Made by a program: the position numbers and the translations under genes. Source: Actinocrispum wychmicini (lineage in GTDB: Bacteria > Actinomycetota > Actinomycetes > Mycobacteriales > Pseudonocardiaceae). From it: 64,000 bases of DNA. Position 1 is the stretch's first letter. Each line of letters opens with the position of its first letter. Where the stretch lies: positions 372,001 through 436,000 of the forward strand of contig NZ_SLWS01000004.1 in assembly GCF_004345645.1 (NCBI RefSeq), written 5' to 3'. Positions 1 through 8,601 of the stretch are shown here, piece by piece. The notes under the pieces are model-generated. The model saw only the letters and a program-made list of their open reading frames with translations. It searched no databases and had not been told where the DNA came from.

Positions 1-17
1 GTGGTGGGTGGGGCAGG

Positions 18-527
18 ATGCCTCGTGTGGATGTTCACCGGATCAGTGACGCGTTCGAAGACGTCTTCGACCAAGCGCTCGTCTTCCATGGCTTCGCCGA
101 CTACATGCGCGATTACGACGTCTTCGTTTACGCGACTGCTGATCCCCGCACCGGGATCTCGCCGGAGTACCTGCGTTACCGCTTCAAGTACTGCGTCCGT
201 GCCTCGGTGACCTCGACGGTGTCTCCGGAGGTGTGGCGTCGGTCGCTGGACGATAGGTTGATCGACTTCGAGCAGGGTCACGACCTCGACGGCTACGTCT
301 GGGGCGTTCGGTGGCAGGCGCTCTACCCAGGGATGAAGCTGCTGCCCGGCACGGCGGAGACCGACGCCTGGTCCGCGCGAGTGGGGTTGCCGTTCCACGA
401 GGCGGTGATCGAGACCAACGGCCACAGCATCTCGCTTGTCTTCTCCGATCTGTCAGTCAACCGGATCGAGCCTGGCTACTCACTGTTCACCGGGCACAAT
501 GACCAGACCGAAGCCGGGACGCTCTGA
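18..527 (+). CDS. YxiG-like conserved protein
   Basis: A 169-residue soluble protein with no signal peptide or membrane segment. The sequence (FHGFADYMRDYDVFVYATADPR near the start, DLDGYVWGVRW and LYPGMKLLP in the middle, ETNGHSISLVFSDL near the end) matches a conserved actinobacterial family usually annotated YxiG-like. Its biochemical role is unknown. The ATG at 18 is preceded by a purine-rich stretch, but the window begins only 17 bases upstream, so an earlier start cannot be excluded. It stands alone; about 500 bases of non-coding DNA follow. Family membership is from recognition of the sequence; no function is inferred. Confidence 0.8.
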   Translation: MPRVDVHRISDAFEDVFDQALVFHGFADYMRDYDVFVYATADPRTGISPEYLRYRFKYCVRASVTSTVSPEVWRRSLDDRLIDFEQGHDLDGYVWGVRWQALYPGMKLLPGTAETDAWSARVGLPFHEAVIETNGHSISLVFSDLSVNRIEPGYSLFTGHNDQTEAGTL

Positions 528-1023
528 AATCGGCAGAAGCGGACGTTGGCAACGCGCTCGGTTCTGGCAAAGGGTGTGTGCTTTGGTTGGTGGGCTCGTC
601 GGCCGACCGGTGCGACCGGTCAAGAATGATGTATCGGCCGACTGCGCGGCCCGCATGAAGGCTGGAGCAGGAGCGAAACTGGAGCGGTGAACGCACACTG
701 ACCTACTGTCAGCTGACGTCAACTGTCCTGAACGGACACATGGTCAGCGGGCTCTTCTAGTATCATGCGACGATCATGCTCCTTGATCTTGTCGTCGTCT
801 CACACGAGTGTGAATGACAAACTGAGCGACTACGGCTTCCGCTTTGTGCCAGTCACGGGCGGCGTTCGCTCTTCTGGTGTCCGTTCCCAACGCGGTGGTC
901 AGGGTGGCGCGGCGGCTGGGAGACCGTGGCCTGAATGGCGTGATCGAGACGCCACTAAGCGTCTTGGGGTTCGCCAGGTGCAGGAGTCAGCCCTCGGTTG
1001 CGGTCTGCTTCGACAGTGGCGAA
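528..1023. other. Intergenic stretch, no gene recognised
   Basis: No open frame here resembles a protein. There are two short perfect dyads: GTCAGCTGAC at 708-717 and TCACAC-GA-GTGTGA at 800-813. They could be operators, but no gene start lies nearby to connect them to. Confidence 0.4.
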
Positions 1024-2118
1024 TCAGGAGCACAGGCCGGCGGCCAAGGCGGATGGAGACCCTAGCCAACGCTTCTCCTGTGCCCACATGCTGGCGATGC
1101 TGAGGGATTCGAGGTGTGCGACGAAGGCGGGCCCGATACTCTCACTGAAGACGGCCAGCATCCGAACATGTAGCTGATCCTCATCCGGGTAGCAGAAACG
1201 TCTGTACTCCAAGAGTTGCGCGACTGCTTCTCTTGAAGCCTGCTGGCCATCGCCTCGTCTTACCACCTTCACCTCGATGAGCCAGTGTTGCCCGTCCTTC
1301 GTGGCGGTGAGGTCGCGTGGGTGAATCCCCTGGTTGCTCGGCTTGTAGCCGATGTCCGTGAGATGTTCCGCGAATGCAGCTATCAGCGGAACGTGCTTGC
1401 GGCTGCGCCGCTCGTCTCGCGCGCGGATCTTCACGTAGTAGTCGCGGCCGTCCGTCGGTTTGAATTCCTCGGACCTACCGGTTCTCGGATGTCGCTGTGG
1501 CGAGGCGATGACTCCCGGTTCGGTGAGGGCAAGCTGTTGTCGGACGTCGAGGGCGACGGCGTAGAGGTCTAGGAAGCTGTCAAGGTCGGTTCGTAGCTTG
1601 CTGTCTTCAGGAAGGGCCTTCGTGTCGTAGGCCTTCGCGATGATGTTTCCTGCTTCGTAGTTCCGCGGTCGCTGTTTGTCGCGGGGTGCACGGAGGTCGA
1701 TGCCGTCGAGCCACCCTGTTTGGTCGGAGAGTGCTAACCGGTCGCGAATCGCTGAGGCTTGGGTCCTGAGCAGCTGGGGAACCGAAAGTGCCGCGTTTCT
1801 CGCCTTGCCTCGTTTGTTTCTGAGGTCGTCACTGCCCTGGTTAAGACTCAGATATAATCGCGTTCCGTCTGCCGCGAAGAGGTAGACCACGTACATGCCG
1901 CGCTGAGCGGTGTCGGTCTCGTCAGGATCAAAGACGGCGACCCAGGGCACGAACGGGAGACCGCCTACTCCTGTGCTGCCCTTCGCGAGGTGAGTCACCG
2001 GGACGTAGTCGGCGATGTGCTCGCTGGCGGATTCAAGTAATCGCATCGCTGGCTGCCCTCGCCCTAGTTCGCGGTCGTAGCCGTCGGCGATGCTCCTCAG
2101 CAGTTCGCGCAGTTCCAT
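1024..2118 (-). CDS. MrcB_N (DUF3578) domain protein with C-terminal PD-(D/E)xK nuclease-like domain
   Basis: 364 residues. Residues 1 to about 135 resemble the MrcB_N/DUF3578 module (LPFVPWVAVFDPDETDTAQRG, then YVVYLFAADG and LYLSLNQG), found at the N-terminus of McrB-like restriction proteins. The C-terminal third has Asp269, a hydrophobic strand ending in Glu282-Val-Lys284, and Gln301...Tyr305, which fits the D...ExK plus QxxxY core of PD-(D/E)xK nucleases. The ATG at 2118 was chosen because an AGGGG Shine-Dalgarno lies just upstream and homology begins there; the open frame runs further upstream through transposase debris. No McrB GTPase or McrC is adjacent. A restriction or phage-defence role is inferred. 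Confidence 0.7.
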   Translation of the reverse strand: MELRELLRSIADGYDRELGRGQPAMRLLESASEHIADYVPVTHLAKGSTGVGGLPFVPWVAVFDPDETDTAQRGMYVVYLFAADGTRLYLSLNQGSDDLRNKRGKARNAALSVPQLLRTQASAIRDRLALSDQTGWLDGIDLRAPRDKQRPRNYEAGNIIAKAYDTKALPEDSKLRTDLDSFLDLYAVALDVRQQLALTEPGVIASPQRHPRTGRSEEFKPTDGRDYYVKIRARDERRSRKHVPLIAAFAEHLTDIGYKPSNQGIHPRDLTATKDGQHWLIEVKVVRRGDGQQASREAVAQLLEYRRFCYPDEDQLHVRMLAVFSESIGPAFVAHLESLSIASMWAQEKRWLGSPSALAAGLCS

Positions 2119-2308
2119 ACCATCCCCTGTCGAACAACGCGCATTGAAGGGCCCATCCTTCACCATGCGCTGTCGAATGAGGTCAACGGGGCGCAGGTTC
2201 AGATCTCTGTCGTTCCGAGGGGTGAGAAAGACCCTCTGTTCCAAGTGAAACACCTGGTCAAAGGGTCTTTCTCGGGTCTCTGGTCGAAGGTCGATTTGGT
2301 CCTCAGCG

Positions 2309-2500
2309 GTGAGGAACGTGAGACGTGACCGGCCAGGTCGGCCGCCCTCGATCTCCCTGGACCAGGTGGCGGAGGTCGTCGTGGCCACGCTGGAACAGAC
2401 ACCCCGCAACGCCACCCACTGGTCACGCACGTCGATGGCGCACCGGTCCGACAAGTTCAAGCTGTCCACCGACCCGCTGTTCGTGGAGAAGGTCATCGAC
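2309..2500 (+). pseudogene. IS630-family transposase remnant
   Basis: The plus frame reads RPGRPPSISLDQVAEVV, VVATLEQTPRNATHWSRTSMA, then FKLSTDPLFVEKVIDVV. These are hallmark pieces of actinobacterial IS630 transposases. An internal segment between the helix-turn-helix part and FKLSTDP is missing, and the catalytic DDE region is absent, so it cannot be active. It abuts an IS3 fragment on the other strand. Confidence 0.75.
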
Positions 2501-2626
2501 GTGGTTGCGCCACCGGTTGTCCGTGGGCTCGCTGGCTTGGAGTTTCGGGCCGACATCGGCGATGTCCTTGCCCTCGGCCAGCGGCCGGTCGGCCTGGGCG
2601 AATAGGCGCACGACCTGCTCACGTGG
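2501..2626 (-). pseudogene. IS3-family OrfA remnant
   Basis: The minus strand reads EQVVRLFAQADRPLAEGKD then IADVGPKLQASEPTDNRWRN. This corresponds to the N-terminal helix-turn-helix of IS3 OrfA (usual form EQVVRKLREADRLLAEGKD..SEATYYRWRN). Only about 42 codons survive. It joins directly to the IS630 scrap at about 2500. Confidence 0.7.
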
Positions 2627-2694
2627 GTGGCGAGTGACTCAACCTGGATCACCTCAACGGGGGTCATGCCGTTTCACCTGGTGTGGCGGACGGA

Positions 2695-3339
2695 TCAGGT
2701 CAGCCCGGCCTCGTAGGCGAGGATGGCGGCCTGGACGCGGTTGCGAGCGTTGAGTTTGTCCAGTATGGAGCTGACGTGGGCCTTCACCGTGCCTTCGACG
2801 ATGTGAAGGGCGCCGGCGATCTCGCTGTTGGAGTGCCCGGCGCCAAGCAGGGCGAGGACACGGCGTTCGCGTTCGGTCAGCGCCGCTATCCGTTGCCGTG
2901 CCCGGGTCGTCGACGCTCCGGCGGCGCGGTAGTCGCGGATGACGCGGTGTGCGATTAGGGGCGACAGGAATGCCGCTCCGTCGGCGACGGCGTGTACGGC
3001 GGTGATCAGTTCGCGCGGATCGGATGCCTTGAGCAAGAAGCCGGCTGCGCCGCCACCGAGTGCCCGCGCGATGTAGTCGTCCTGGCCGAACGTGGTCAGC
3101 ATGACGACCTTTGTCGCCGGTGCGACCGTGGCGATCTCGTCCGCCGCGCTGAGGCCGTCGAGCCGGGGCATCCGGATGTCCACCAGCGCCACCTCCGGGT
3201 GGTGCGCCCGCACCTGCTCGACGGCCTGATGCCCGTCGGCCGCCTCGGCGACGACCTCGATGCCGCCGTCGGTGGCCAGGATCGCGCGGACCGCGGCGCG
3301 GACCAGGACATCGTCGTCGGCCACCAGCACCCGGATCAC
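2695..3339 (-). CDS. NarL/FixJ-family response regulator
   Basis: 214 residues. The receiver domain is N-terminal (VLVADDDVLVRAAVRAIL; phospho-acceptor Asp in ALVDIRMPRLDG; conserved Thr in VVMLTTFGQ and Lys in FLLKASDP). A C-terminal LuxR-type helix-turn-helix follows (LTERERRVLALLGAGHSNSEIA, then VEGTVKAHVSSILDKL). The start is the GTG at 3339, which overlaps the kinase stop as GTGA and so implies translational coupling. An upstream in-frame extension lies inside the kinase gene and is not real. It acts as the DNA-binding output of the neighbouring kinase; targets are unknown. Confidence 0.92.
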   Translation of the reverse strand: MIRVLVADDDVLVRAAVRAILATDGGIEVVAEAADGHQAVEQVRAHHPEVALVDIRMPRLDGLSAADEIATVAPATKVVMLTTFGQDDYIARALGGGAAGFLLKASDPRELITAVHAVADGAAFLSPLIAHRVIRDYRAAGASTTRARQRIAALTERERRVLALLGAGHSNSEIAGALHIVEGTVKAHVSSILDKLNARNRVQAAILAYEAGLT

Positions 3340-4703
3340 CGCCCCAACCGGTCCTTCGAGACGAGGACACCGTCGACGAAACAGAGCTGGTACAGGTCCT
3401 CGGAGACGGTGAGCGGGCCGTCGCCGGCGTGGTAGTAGACGCACGCGGCGCCGGCCGGTTGGGGCGGCTCCGCCCGCACCGATCGTGGCCGGTCGACGGC
3501 GTGCGGCGGCAACAGCCGCTCGACGTCCACGCGACGCTGTCCCGGGCGCAGTTGGTCGTAGCGGTCGGTCGCGAGCCCGGTCCGCGTCAGGGAGAGTATC
3601 TCGATGACGACGATCACCACGATGATCGCCAGCCCGATGCCGAGGGGGAACGTGGCGGTCTGGAGCAGTCGGCGCCGGGTCAGTCGCTTGCTCACCCGAA
3701 GCTCGAAATCGGGCCGGCTGTCGGCATCGTGGCGTGGTCCGGCGTCGTCGGGCAGCAGCGCGGTCACCGTCCAGCCGCCGTCCGACCGGGCGCCTGCCGC
3801 CAGCCAGCCACCGACCAGCCGGACCCGCTCGTCCAACCCGATCAGTCCCTGCCCGTTGCCCGTGTCGCCGCCGGGGTGCGTCGGTGCGTCGTTCGCGATC
3901 TCGACGCGGGTGTCGGTGTCGCGCCGGGACAGCAGCACGGTCACCGGCGCGCCGGGCGCGTGCCGGGCGGCGTTGGTCAGCGACTCCTGGACCACCCGGC
4001 GCGCTGCCTGGCTCACCATCGGTGACCACAGGGGAACCGGGCCGTCCCGCCGCAGGCGCACTGGCATGCCGGCCGAGGCGGCCCGCTGGACCAGGTCGTC
4101 GATGGTTTCGTCGGCTGGTCGTCGGCCGGCTGCGGCGTCGGTGCTGCCGAGCACCCGCACGATGTCGTGCAGCCGGTACGTGGCGCGGGTGGCGCCGGCG
4201 CGTAGCTGTCTCGCCGTGTGGCGCTGCTCGTCGGTGAGGCCGGTCGCGAGCTCCAGCGCGCCGCCGTGCAGCGCGATCAGGGCCAACTCGTGCCCGAGCA
4301 CGTCGTGCATGTCCTGCGCGATCCTGGCCCGCTCGTGCAGCTGGGCCCGCTCGGCGACGATGTCGTGTTCGTGCTCGCGCTGTTCGGCGCGCAAGCGGCG
4401 GTAGCGGCCGACCCACCAGGGCAGCACCGAGGCGGCGAACTCGACGAGCACCGCCGACAGCCGGTTCGTCAGCGGATCGGGCGGGTGCCAGAAGGCCCAC
4501 GCGAGGCCGACCAACGTCACGGCGGTGAACACCCACAGCGCGAGCGAAAGCGACGCGATCCGGCAGCCGGCTGGATAGGCGAGCATGGCTACCGGTATCA
4601 GCAGCCAGCCGCCGTCCTCGAATATCAGCACCGCCGCGAGGGACAGCGCGGCCGACAGGACCAACACCGGCGCCCAGAACAGATCCGTCCGCCGGTATCG
4701 CAC
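3336..4703 (-). CDS. NarL-type sensor histidine kinase with unusual C-terminal membrane anchor and external domain
   Basis: About 455 residues. N-terminal membrane helices (PVLVLSAALSLAAVLIF and following) precede a HisKA_3 dimerisation segment with the phospho-His in RIAQDMHDVLGHELA and an HATPase domain (VVQESLTNAARHAPG; GLIGLDERVRLVGG). After the ATPase comes a further hydrophobic segment (LGIGLAIIVVIVVIEILSL) and about 80 residues beginning LRPGQRRVDVERLLPP, which resembles the BamE/SmpA lipoprotein fold and should lie outside the cell. That tail is atypical for the family. The GTG at 4703 is preferred; an open frame reaches 4778. It is translationally coupled to the regulator. Confidence 0.85.
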   Translation of the reverse strand: MRYRRTDLFWAPVLVLSAALSLAAVLIFEDGGWLLIPVAMLAYPAGCRIASLSLALWVFTAVTLVGLAWAFWHPPDPLTNRLSAVLVEFAASVLPWWVGRYRRLRAEQREHEHDIVAERAQLHERARIAQDMHDVLGHELALIALHGGALELATGLTDEQRHTARQLRAGATRATYRLHDIVRVLGSTDAAAGRRPADETIDDLVQRAASAGMPVRLRRDGPVPLWSPMVSQAARRVVQESLTNAARHAPGAPVTVLLSRRDTDTRVEIANDAPTHPGGDTGNGQGLIGLDERVRLVGGWLAAGARSDGGWTVTALLPDDAGPRHDADSRPDFELRVSKRLTRRRLLQTATFPLGIGLAIIVVIVVIEILSLTRTGLATDRYDQLRPGQRRVDVERLLPPHAVDRPRSVRAEPPQPAGAACVYYHAGDGPLTVSEDLYQLCFVDGVLVSKDRLGR

Positions 4704-4879
4704 CCGGCCCACGATACAAGAGACACGGATCAGCGCGCCCCTGACGAAAGTCAGGGTGCCGGCCCGACGGCGGACCAATGTCGCGACGGGGCCCTGCTCG
4801 TATCGTCAAAACCGAAGAAACGTAAAGGGTTTCACGTGCTGAGTGTCCGATGTGGATGTCACGATGAGGGAGATGGGCA

Positions 4880-6037
4880 TTGATCCACAAGCTCGTACCG
4901 TTGCTCGCCGCTTCGGCAGCGGCCATGGCGTTCGCCGGGGCGGCCAGTGCCGCGCCGTCGAGTGCCGGGCCGGCCGGTTCCGCGACAACGCCCAATCCGG
5001 TCGTCCTGCCCGCACCGACCGGGCCGCATCCGGTCGGCTGGCAGGCGTTGCACCTGGTCGACAAGAAGCGGACCGACCCGTGGGTGCCGACCGGGCCACG
5101 GGAGTTGATGGTCTCGATGCTGTATCCGGCCACCGTGGCACGCGGTGACCGGGCGCCCTACGCCAGCGAGGCGGAGTCCCGGCTGATGCTGGGCCTGTTC
5201 CCAGCCTCCGGCGCACCGGGCGACACGATGGCCCGCGTCCGCACCAACGCGCGGGTGGGCGCGCCCGCGTTGCCCGGCCGGTCGCCGCTCGTCGTGTTGT
5301 CGCCCGGCAAAGGCTTCCCCCGCTGGACGCTCACGACGGTGGGCGAGGACTTGGCCAGCCATGGGTATGTCGTGGCCCTCGTCGACCACACCTACGAAGC
5401 GGCAGCGGTCACGTTCCCCGGCGGCCACGTGGCCGAGTGCCAGGTTTGCCGTGGTGAGGTGCGCGACGCGGCGATCGCCGCCAGCCGGGCGCTGGACCTC
5501 TCGTTCGTTCTGGACAGCCTGCTCGCCGACAAACACTACGGGCGAATGATCGACCGACACGAGATCCTCGTCGGGGGGCACTCGCTGGGTGGGGCGGCCG
5601 CCGCCAACACCATGGTCGCGGACCCGCGGGTGGACGCCGGCTTCAACATGGACGGGACGTTCCTCCCGCCGATCACCCAGGATCTGGCCCGCCCGTTCCT
5701 GATGGTCAGCGGGGAGGACCGGGTTCCTGGGAACATCACCATCCCCGACTGGGACCAGACGTGGGCCCATCTGACGAGCACCAAGCACTGGCTGCACATG
5801 CCGGGCATCGGACACGCCTTCTTCAGTGATGTCGGCGTCATCCTCGACCAGCTCAACCTGCCGCCCCGGCCGCCGTCGGGCGGTCTCACGCCGGTCTCCG
5901 GCAAGCGGGCCGTCCAGCTCATGCGCACCTACCTGGGTGCGTGGGCAGACCTGACTCTGCGTCATCGCCACGAGCCGCTGCTCGACGGTCCGTCGCCCCG
6001 GTTCCCCGACGTCGAGATCGTGGATCCGACCCACTGA
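4880..6037 (+). CDS. Secreted alpha/beta hydrolase (PAF-acetylhydrolase/chlorophyllase-like)
   Basis: 385 residues. The start is TTG at 4880 behind a strong AGGGAGATGGG Shine-Dalgarno, giving a signal peptide (LVPLLAASAAAMAFAGAASAA) cleaved near residue 27. The mature part has the hydrolase nucleophile elbow GGHSLGGAAAANTM, an oxyanion region PLVVLSPGKGFPRWT, the acid-loop region PFLMVSGEDRVPG and a late GIGHAFFSD histidine. This order fits extracellular esterases related to platelet-activating-factor acetylhydrolase. The substrate is unknown. It is divergent from the two-component pair, with 176 bases between them, so the pair could control it; that is inference. Confidence 0.82.
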   Translation: MIHKLVPLLAASAAAMAFAGAASAAPSSAGPAGSATTPNPVVLPAPTGPHPVGWQALHLVDKKRTDPWVPTGPRELMVSMLYPATVARGDRAPYASEAESRLMLGLFPASGAPGDTMARVRTNARVGAPALPGRSPLVVLSPGKGFPRWTLTTVGEDLASHGYVVALVDHTYEAAAVTFPGGHVAECQVCRGEVRDAAIAASRALDLSFVLDSLLADKHYGRMIDRHEILVGGHSLGGAAAANTMVADPRVDAGFNMDGTFLPPITQDLARPFLMVSGEDRVPGNITIPDWDQTWAHLTSTKHWLHMPGIGHAFFSDVGVILDQLNLPPRPPSGGLTPVSGKRAVQLMRTYLGAWADLTLRHRHEPLLDGPSPRFPDVEIVDPTH

Positions 6038-6161
6038 GTCGTGCCGCCGACACACCGCGAGTTGCCGCCCCTTGGACCGGGACGGCAACTCGCTCATCTC
6101 GACCGCTGCATCAGGAACAGCGGCCAGCCAGATGGCCATCTGCTCGACGTCCGTCTGCACA

Positions 6162-6176
6162 GTTGATACAATCAAC
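6162..6176. promoter_or_regulatory. Dyad operator GTTGA-N5-TCAAC
   Basis: A perfect inverted repeat GTTGATACAATCAAC lies 5 bases upstream of the HxlR ATG. This GTTGA-N5-TCAAC type of site is typical of HxlR-family operators, so autoregulation is likely. Confidence 0.6.
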
Positions 6177-6180
6177 CTCG

Positions 6181-6870
6181 ATGGACAAAGTCCAGCATGA
6201 CTCGAAGAGCCCTCGCTCCTACGGGCAGTTCTGTGCCCTCGCGCGCGCCCTGGACATCGTGGGCGAGCGCTGGACCCTGCTGATTGTGCGCGAGCTGCTC
6301 CCCGGCCCGATGCGCTACACCGAGCTGAAGACCTCGCTCGGGGGGATCGCGACCAACCTCCTGGCGGAGCGGCTGCGGGCTCTGGAGTCGAACGGCATCG
6401 TGCAGCGACGGCTGGGCGATGCGGGAGTCCTCTACGCCCTGACGCCGTGGGGTGCGGCACTCCGAGAACCGATGGAGGCGCTTGGCAGGTGGGGCGCGCC
6501 GCTGGTGATGACAGGACGCAACGACGATTCGTTCCAGCCGCGCTGGCTGGTGCTCGCCCTCCCCGGCCTGCTCCGGGGAATCACCGCGACTCCTCCGGTG
6601 GAGCTCGGCGTCGAGACGGACGGATTCCTCATAGTCCTGCGCATCGACGAGGACGGCCCCAGTGCGATCGTCGGGCCCGACCAGCAGCCTGACACGATCT
6701 TCACCGCCGCGCCCGAGGTCGTCATCGGGCTCGCGGCAGGCGGGCTCACGATCGAGCAGGCCCTGTCCCTGGGAGACCTCAAGGGCGACAAGCGGACCCT
6801 CAGCACGGTGTTCCCGCCGGGACGGGCGATCGCCGTGACCGGGGTCTCGCCATCGGCGACGGACGACTGA
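6181..6870 (+). CDS. HxlR-family transcriptional regulator with C-terminal extension
   Basis: 229 residues. The N-terminal winged helix is classic HxlR: YGQFCALARALDIVGERWTLLIVRELLPGPMRY, with the TELKTSLGGIATNLLAERLRALE recognition region. Residues from about 115 form an additional domain (PVELGVETDGFLIVLRIDEDG...) as in the longer, roughly 220-residue actinobacterial subgroup, possibly ligand binding (SCP2-like). The ATG at 6181 was chosen over the long upstream open frame because homology starts there and the operator lies just before it. The target is unknown; it stands alone. Confidence 0.88.
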   Translation: MDKVQHDSKSPRSYGQFCALARALDIVGERWTLLIVRELLPGPMRYTELKTSLGGIATNLLAERLRALESNGIVQRRLGDAGVLYALTPWGAALREPMEALGRWGAPLVMTGRNDDSFQPRWLVLALPGLLRGITATPPVELGVETDGFLIVLRIDEDGPSAIVGPDQQPDTIFTAAPEVVIGLAAGGLTIEQALSLGDLKGDKRTLSTVFPPGRAIAVTGVSPSATDD

Positions 6871-6980
6871 CAGCTCTCGCGATTCGCGAACAACTGCGGA
6901 AGTCATCCGCTTCTGCCGCGGCGATCCGTGCATCGAGACGTTCACCATGCCGACCCGTCAACATTGTCACGCCGGTTTCG

Positions 6981-7390
6981 ATGACATGTAGCCGGACCTA
7001 CGCCGAGGAAGCCGGAATCCACCTGCGTGACAAGCCATCCCCGCTGTATCAGCGGCTGGTGTTGTCGATGTTGTTGTCGACTCGGATCTGTGCGGGTATC
7101 GCTGTCGCGACGGCCCGCGAGCTGTTCGCGGCAGGCTGGTACACACCGCGGCGCATGGCGGATTCCACATGGCAGCAACGGGTCGACGCATTGGGGCGAG
7201 GTGGGTACGCGCGTTACGACGAAAAGCACGGCAACTCGGCTGGCTGAGGGCGCGCAGCTGTTGCTCGACCGTTGGCGTGGCGATCTGCGCAGGTTGCGGT
7301 CCATCCGTTGGGAACTGCAGGAGTTTCCCGGAATCGGTGTGGTGGGCGCGGACATCTTCTGTCGTGAGGCACAGGCCGATCCGAACGCAC
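6981..7390 (+). pseudogene. Frameshifted HhH endonuclease-like gene
   Basis: The frame beginning at 6981 gives TYAEEAGIHLRDKPSPLYQRL, VLSMLLSTRI, ARELFAAGWYTPRRM and QQRVDALGRGGYARYDEK. The reading then continues in another frame from about 7221 as TATRLAEGAQLLLDRWRGDLRRL, then LQEFPGIGVVGADIFCREAQA. Together these match endonuclease-III-like helix-hairpin-helix proteins of about 200 residues (the FPGIGVVGADIFCREAQ part is the HhH and catalytic neighbourhood). One base was lost or gained near 7221, part of the middle is deleted, and the C-terminus is missing. Confidence 0.7.
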
Positions 7391-7862
7391 AGAAGTCGCC
7401 AACCAGCAGCTCGGGTCAAGCTGGCTTTCCCGCGCTCACCAGCCTTCGCATGGGTACGGCCGGACATCGGGCAGCTCAACGTTCGCCGCCCGGGCCGCTT
7501 TCGCACCGGCTGGAGCAGCGGGCACGTGGTCGACACCCCCTTCGTGCGTGAACCAACCCACGATGTCGTCGAACGTGCGGAGCGCGCGTTCCTGGTCGTG
7601 CGCGCACGTGGCGTCGTGGGTGTCTTCCATTCGTCGGAGGTGCAGTACCTCTACAGAAGGAGACCAGTTCACCTACCCACTCTTCGGCGAGCAGCGAGCC
7701 GTGACGTACTCCTGGTCTCCCGATACCGTGTAGCCGACGGCCATGCTCAAGGGCTCGGCGCCGGCACAGATGGCGTCAGCGAGAGACCACCTCTACGCCC
7801 TCTGACCTGGTTGTAGGCGCACATGTCGCCGACCAGAACCGAACGAGTGAATAGGAGCGGGT
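7391..7862. other. Intergenic, no convincing gene
   Basis: Several overlapping open frames occur on both strands, but none resembles a known family. The best-formed is a 78-codon minus frame (7436-7672), which I do not regard as established. The segment probably contains decayed sequence plus the promoter of the following gene. Confidence 0.4.
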
Positions 7863-8264
7863 ATGACCGACGATGTGGCCAGCCAAGTGATCATGGCTGA
7901 GCAGGATCGGATCCAATGTCTCCTCGACGTGGATCGCGGCACCTACGACCGCTTGCACGCCGCGGAGTACCGGTTGTGCAACCCGACCGGCACCGTGTGG
8001 ACGAAGGCCGAATACCTGGATCTCCTCACCACCGGGCGGGTCGCCTACCGGGAACTGGGGCTGACCGGCGACGTGGACGCCATCGTCGGCACCGACGTCG
8101 TCGTCCTCCGCTACCGGTGCGTTATCGAACTCACCGTCGACGGCGCGGACATCCCGCGGCACGATGCCTGGCACACCGACGTCTACACCAATGCCAGCGG
8201 CACGTGGCGTTGTGTCTGGTCGCAAGCCACCGGCATCATGGACCTTCCGTTGGCAGCACCCTGA
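7863..8264 (+). CDS. NTF2-like/SnoaL-like protein (DUF4440 type)
   Basis: 133 residues, a single alpha+beta barrel domain: helix QDRIQCLLDVDRGTYDRLHA, then VWTKAEYLDLLTTGRV, strands LRYRCVIELTVDG and WHTDVYTNASGTWRCVWSQATG. This is the layout of the DUF4440 nuclear-transport-factor-2-like family, whose members include ketosteroid-isomerase-type enzymes and binding proteins. A GGAGCGGGT Shine-Dalgarno precedes the ATG. No substrate can be assigned. It is flanked by eroded sequence on both sides. Confidence 0.8.
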   Translation: MTDDVASQVIMAEQDRIQCLLDVDRGTYDRLHAAEYRLCNPTGTVWTKAEYLDLLTTGRVAYRELGLTGDVDAIVGTDVVVLRYRCVIELTVDGADIPRHDAWHTDVYTNASGTWRCVWSQATGIMDLPLAAP

Positions 8265-8289
8265 CCCAGCACGAGGAAGGCGCGGACCC

Positions 8290-8442
8290 GCCGGACTTGA
8301 CGTTGCCGTGGAGTGCGGGATCAACCGACTCAAACGCAACCGTGCAGTCGCGACAAGGTATGACAAGCTCGCCGTCCGCTACGAGGCCACCGTCACAGTC
8401 GCAGCGATCAACGAGTGGCTACGACTTCGAGACACGGCCTAA
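8290..8442 (+). pseudogene. IS5-type transposase C-terminal remnant
   Basis: The plus frame ending at the stop near 8442 reads VECGINRLKRNRAVATRYDK then LAVRYEATVTVAAINEWLR. It matches the C-terminal end of IS5-group transposases (usual form VERCINRLKxxRGLATRYDK). The rest of the element is gone. Confidence 0.65.
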
Positions 8443-8601
8443 AGCCGTTCTTTGACCAACGCGCGTTGGACAGCGATCGAAGGCCACGCGTAACCGTTCA
8501 TACGGCAGCGAATTCACGCCGCGCACCGCGTCGTTGGCCGAGGCGCGCCGCGCAACGTTTGCCCCCTGTTCTTCGGCGAGCCGGCGCTCCACCGGTCGCG
8601 G

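Noticed and set aside
2695..5133. 812-codon minus frame containing the response regulator
   Set aside because: Everything before the GTG at 3339 is a shadow of the kinase and hydrolase genes; only the last 214 codons have receiver and LuxR domains.
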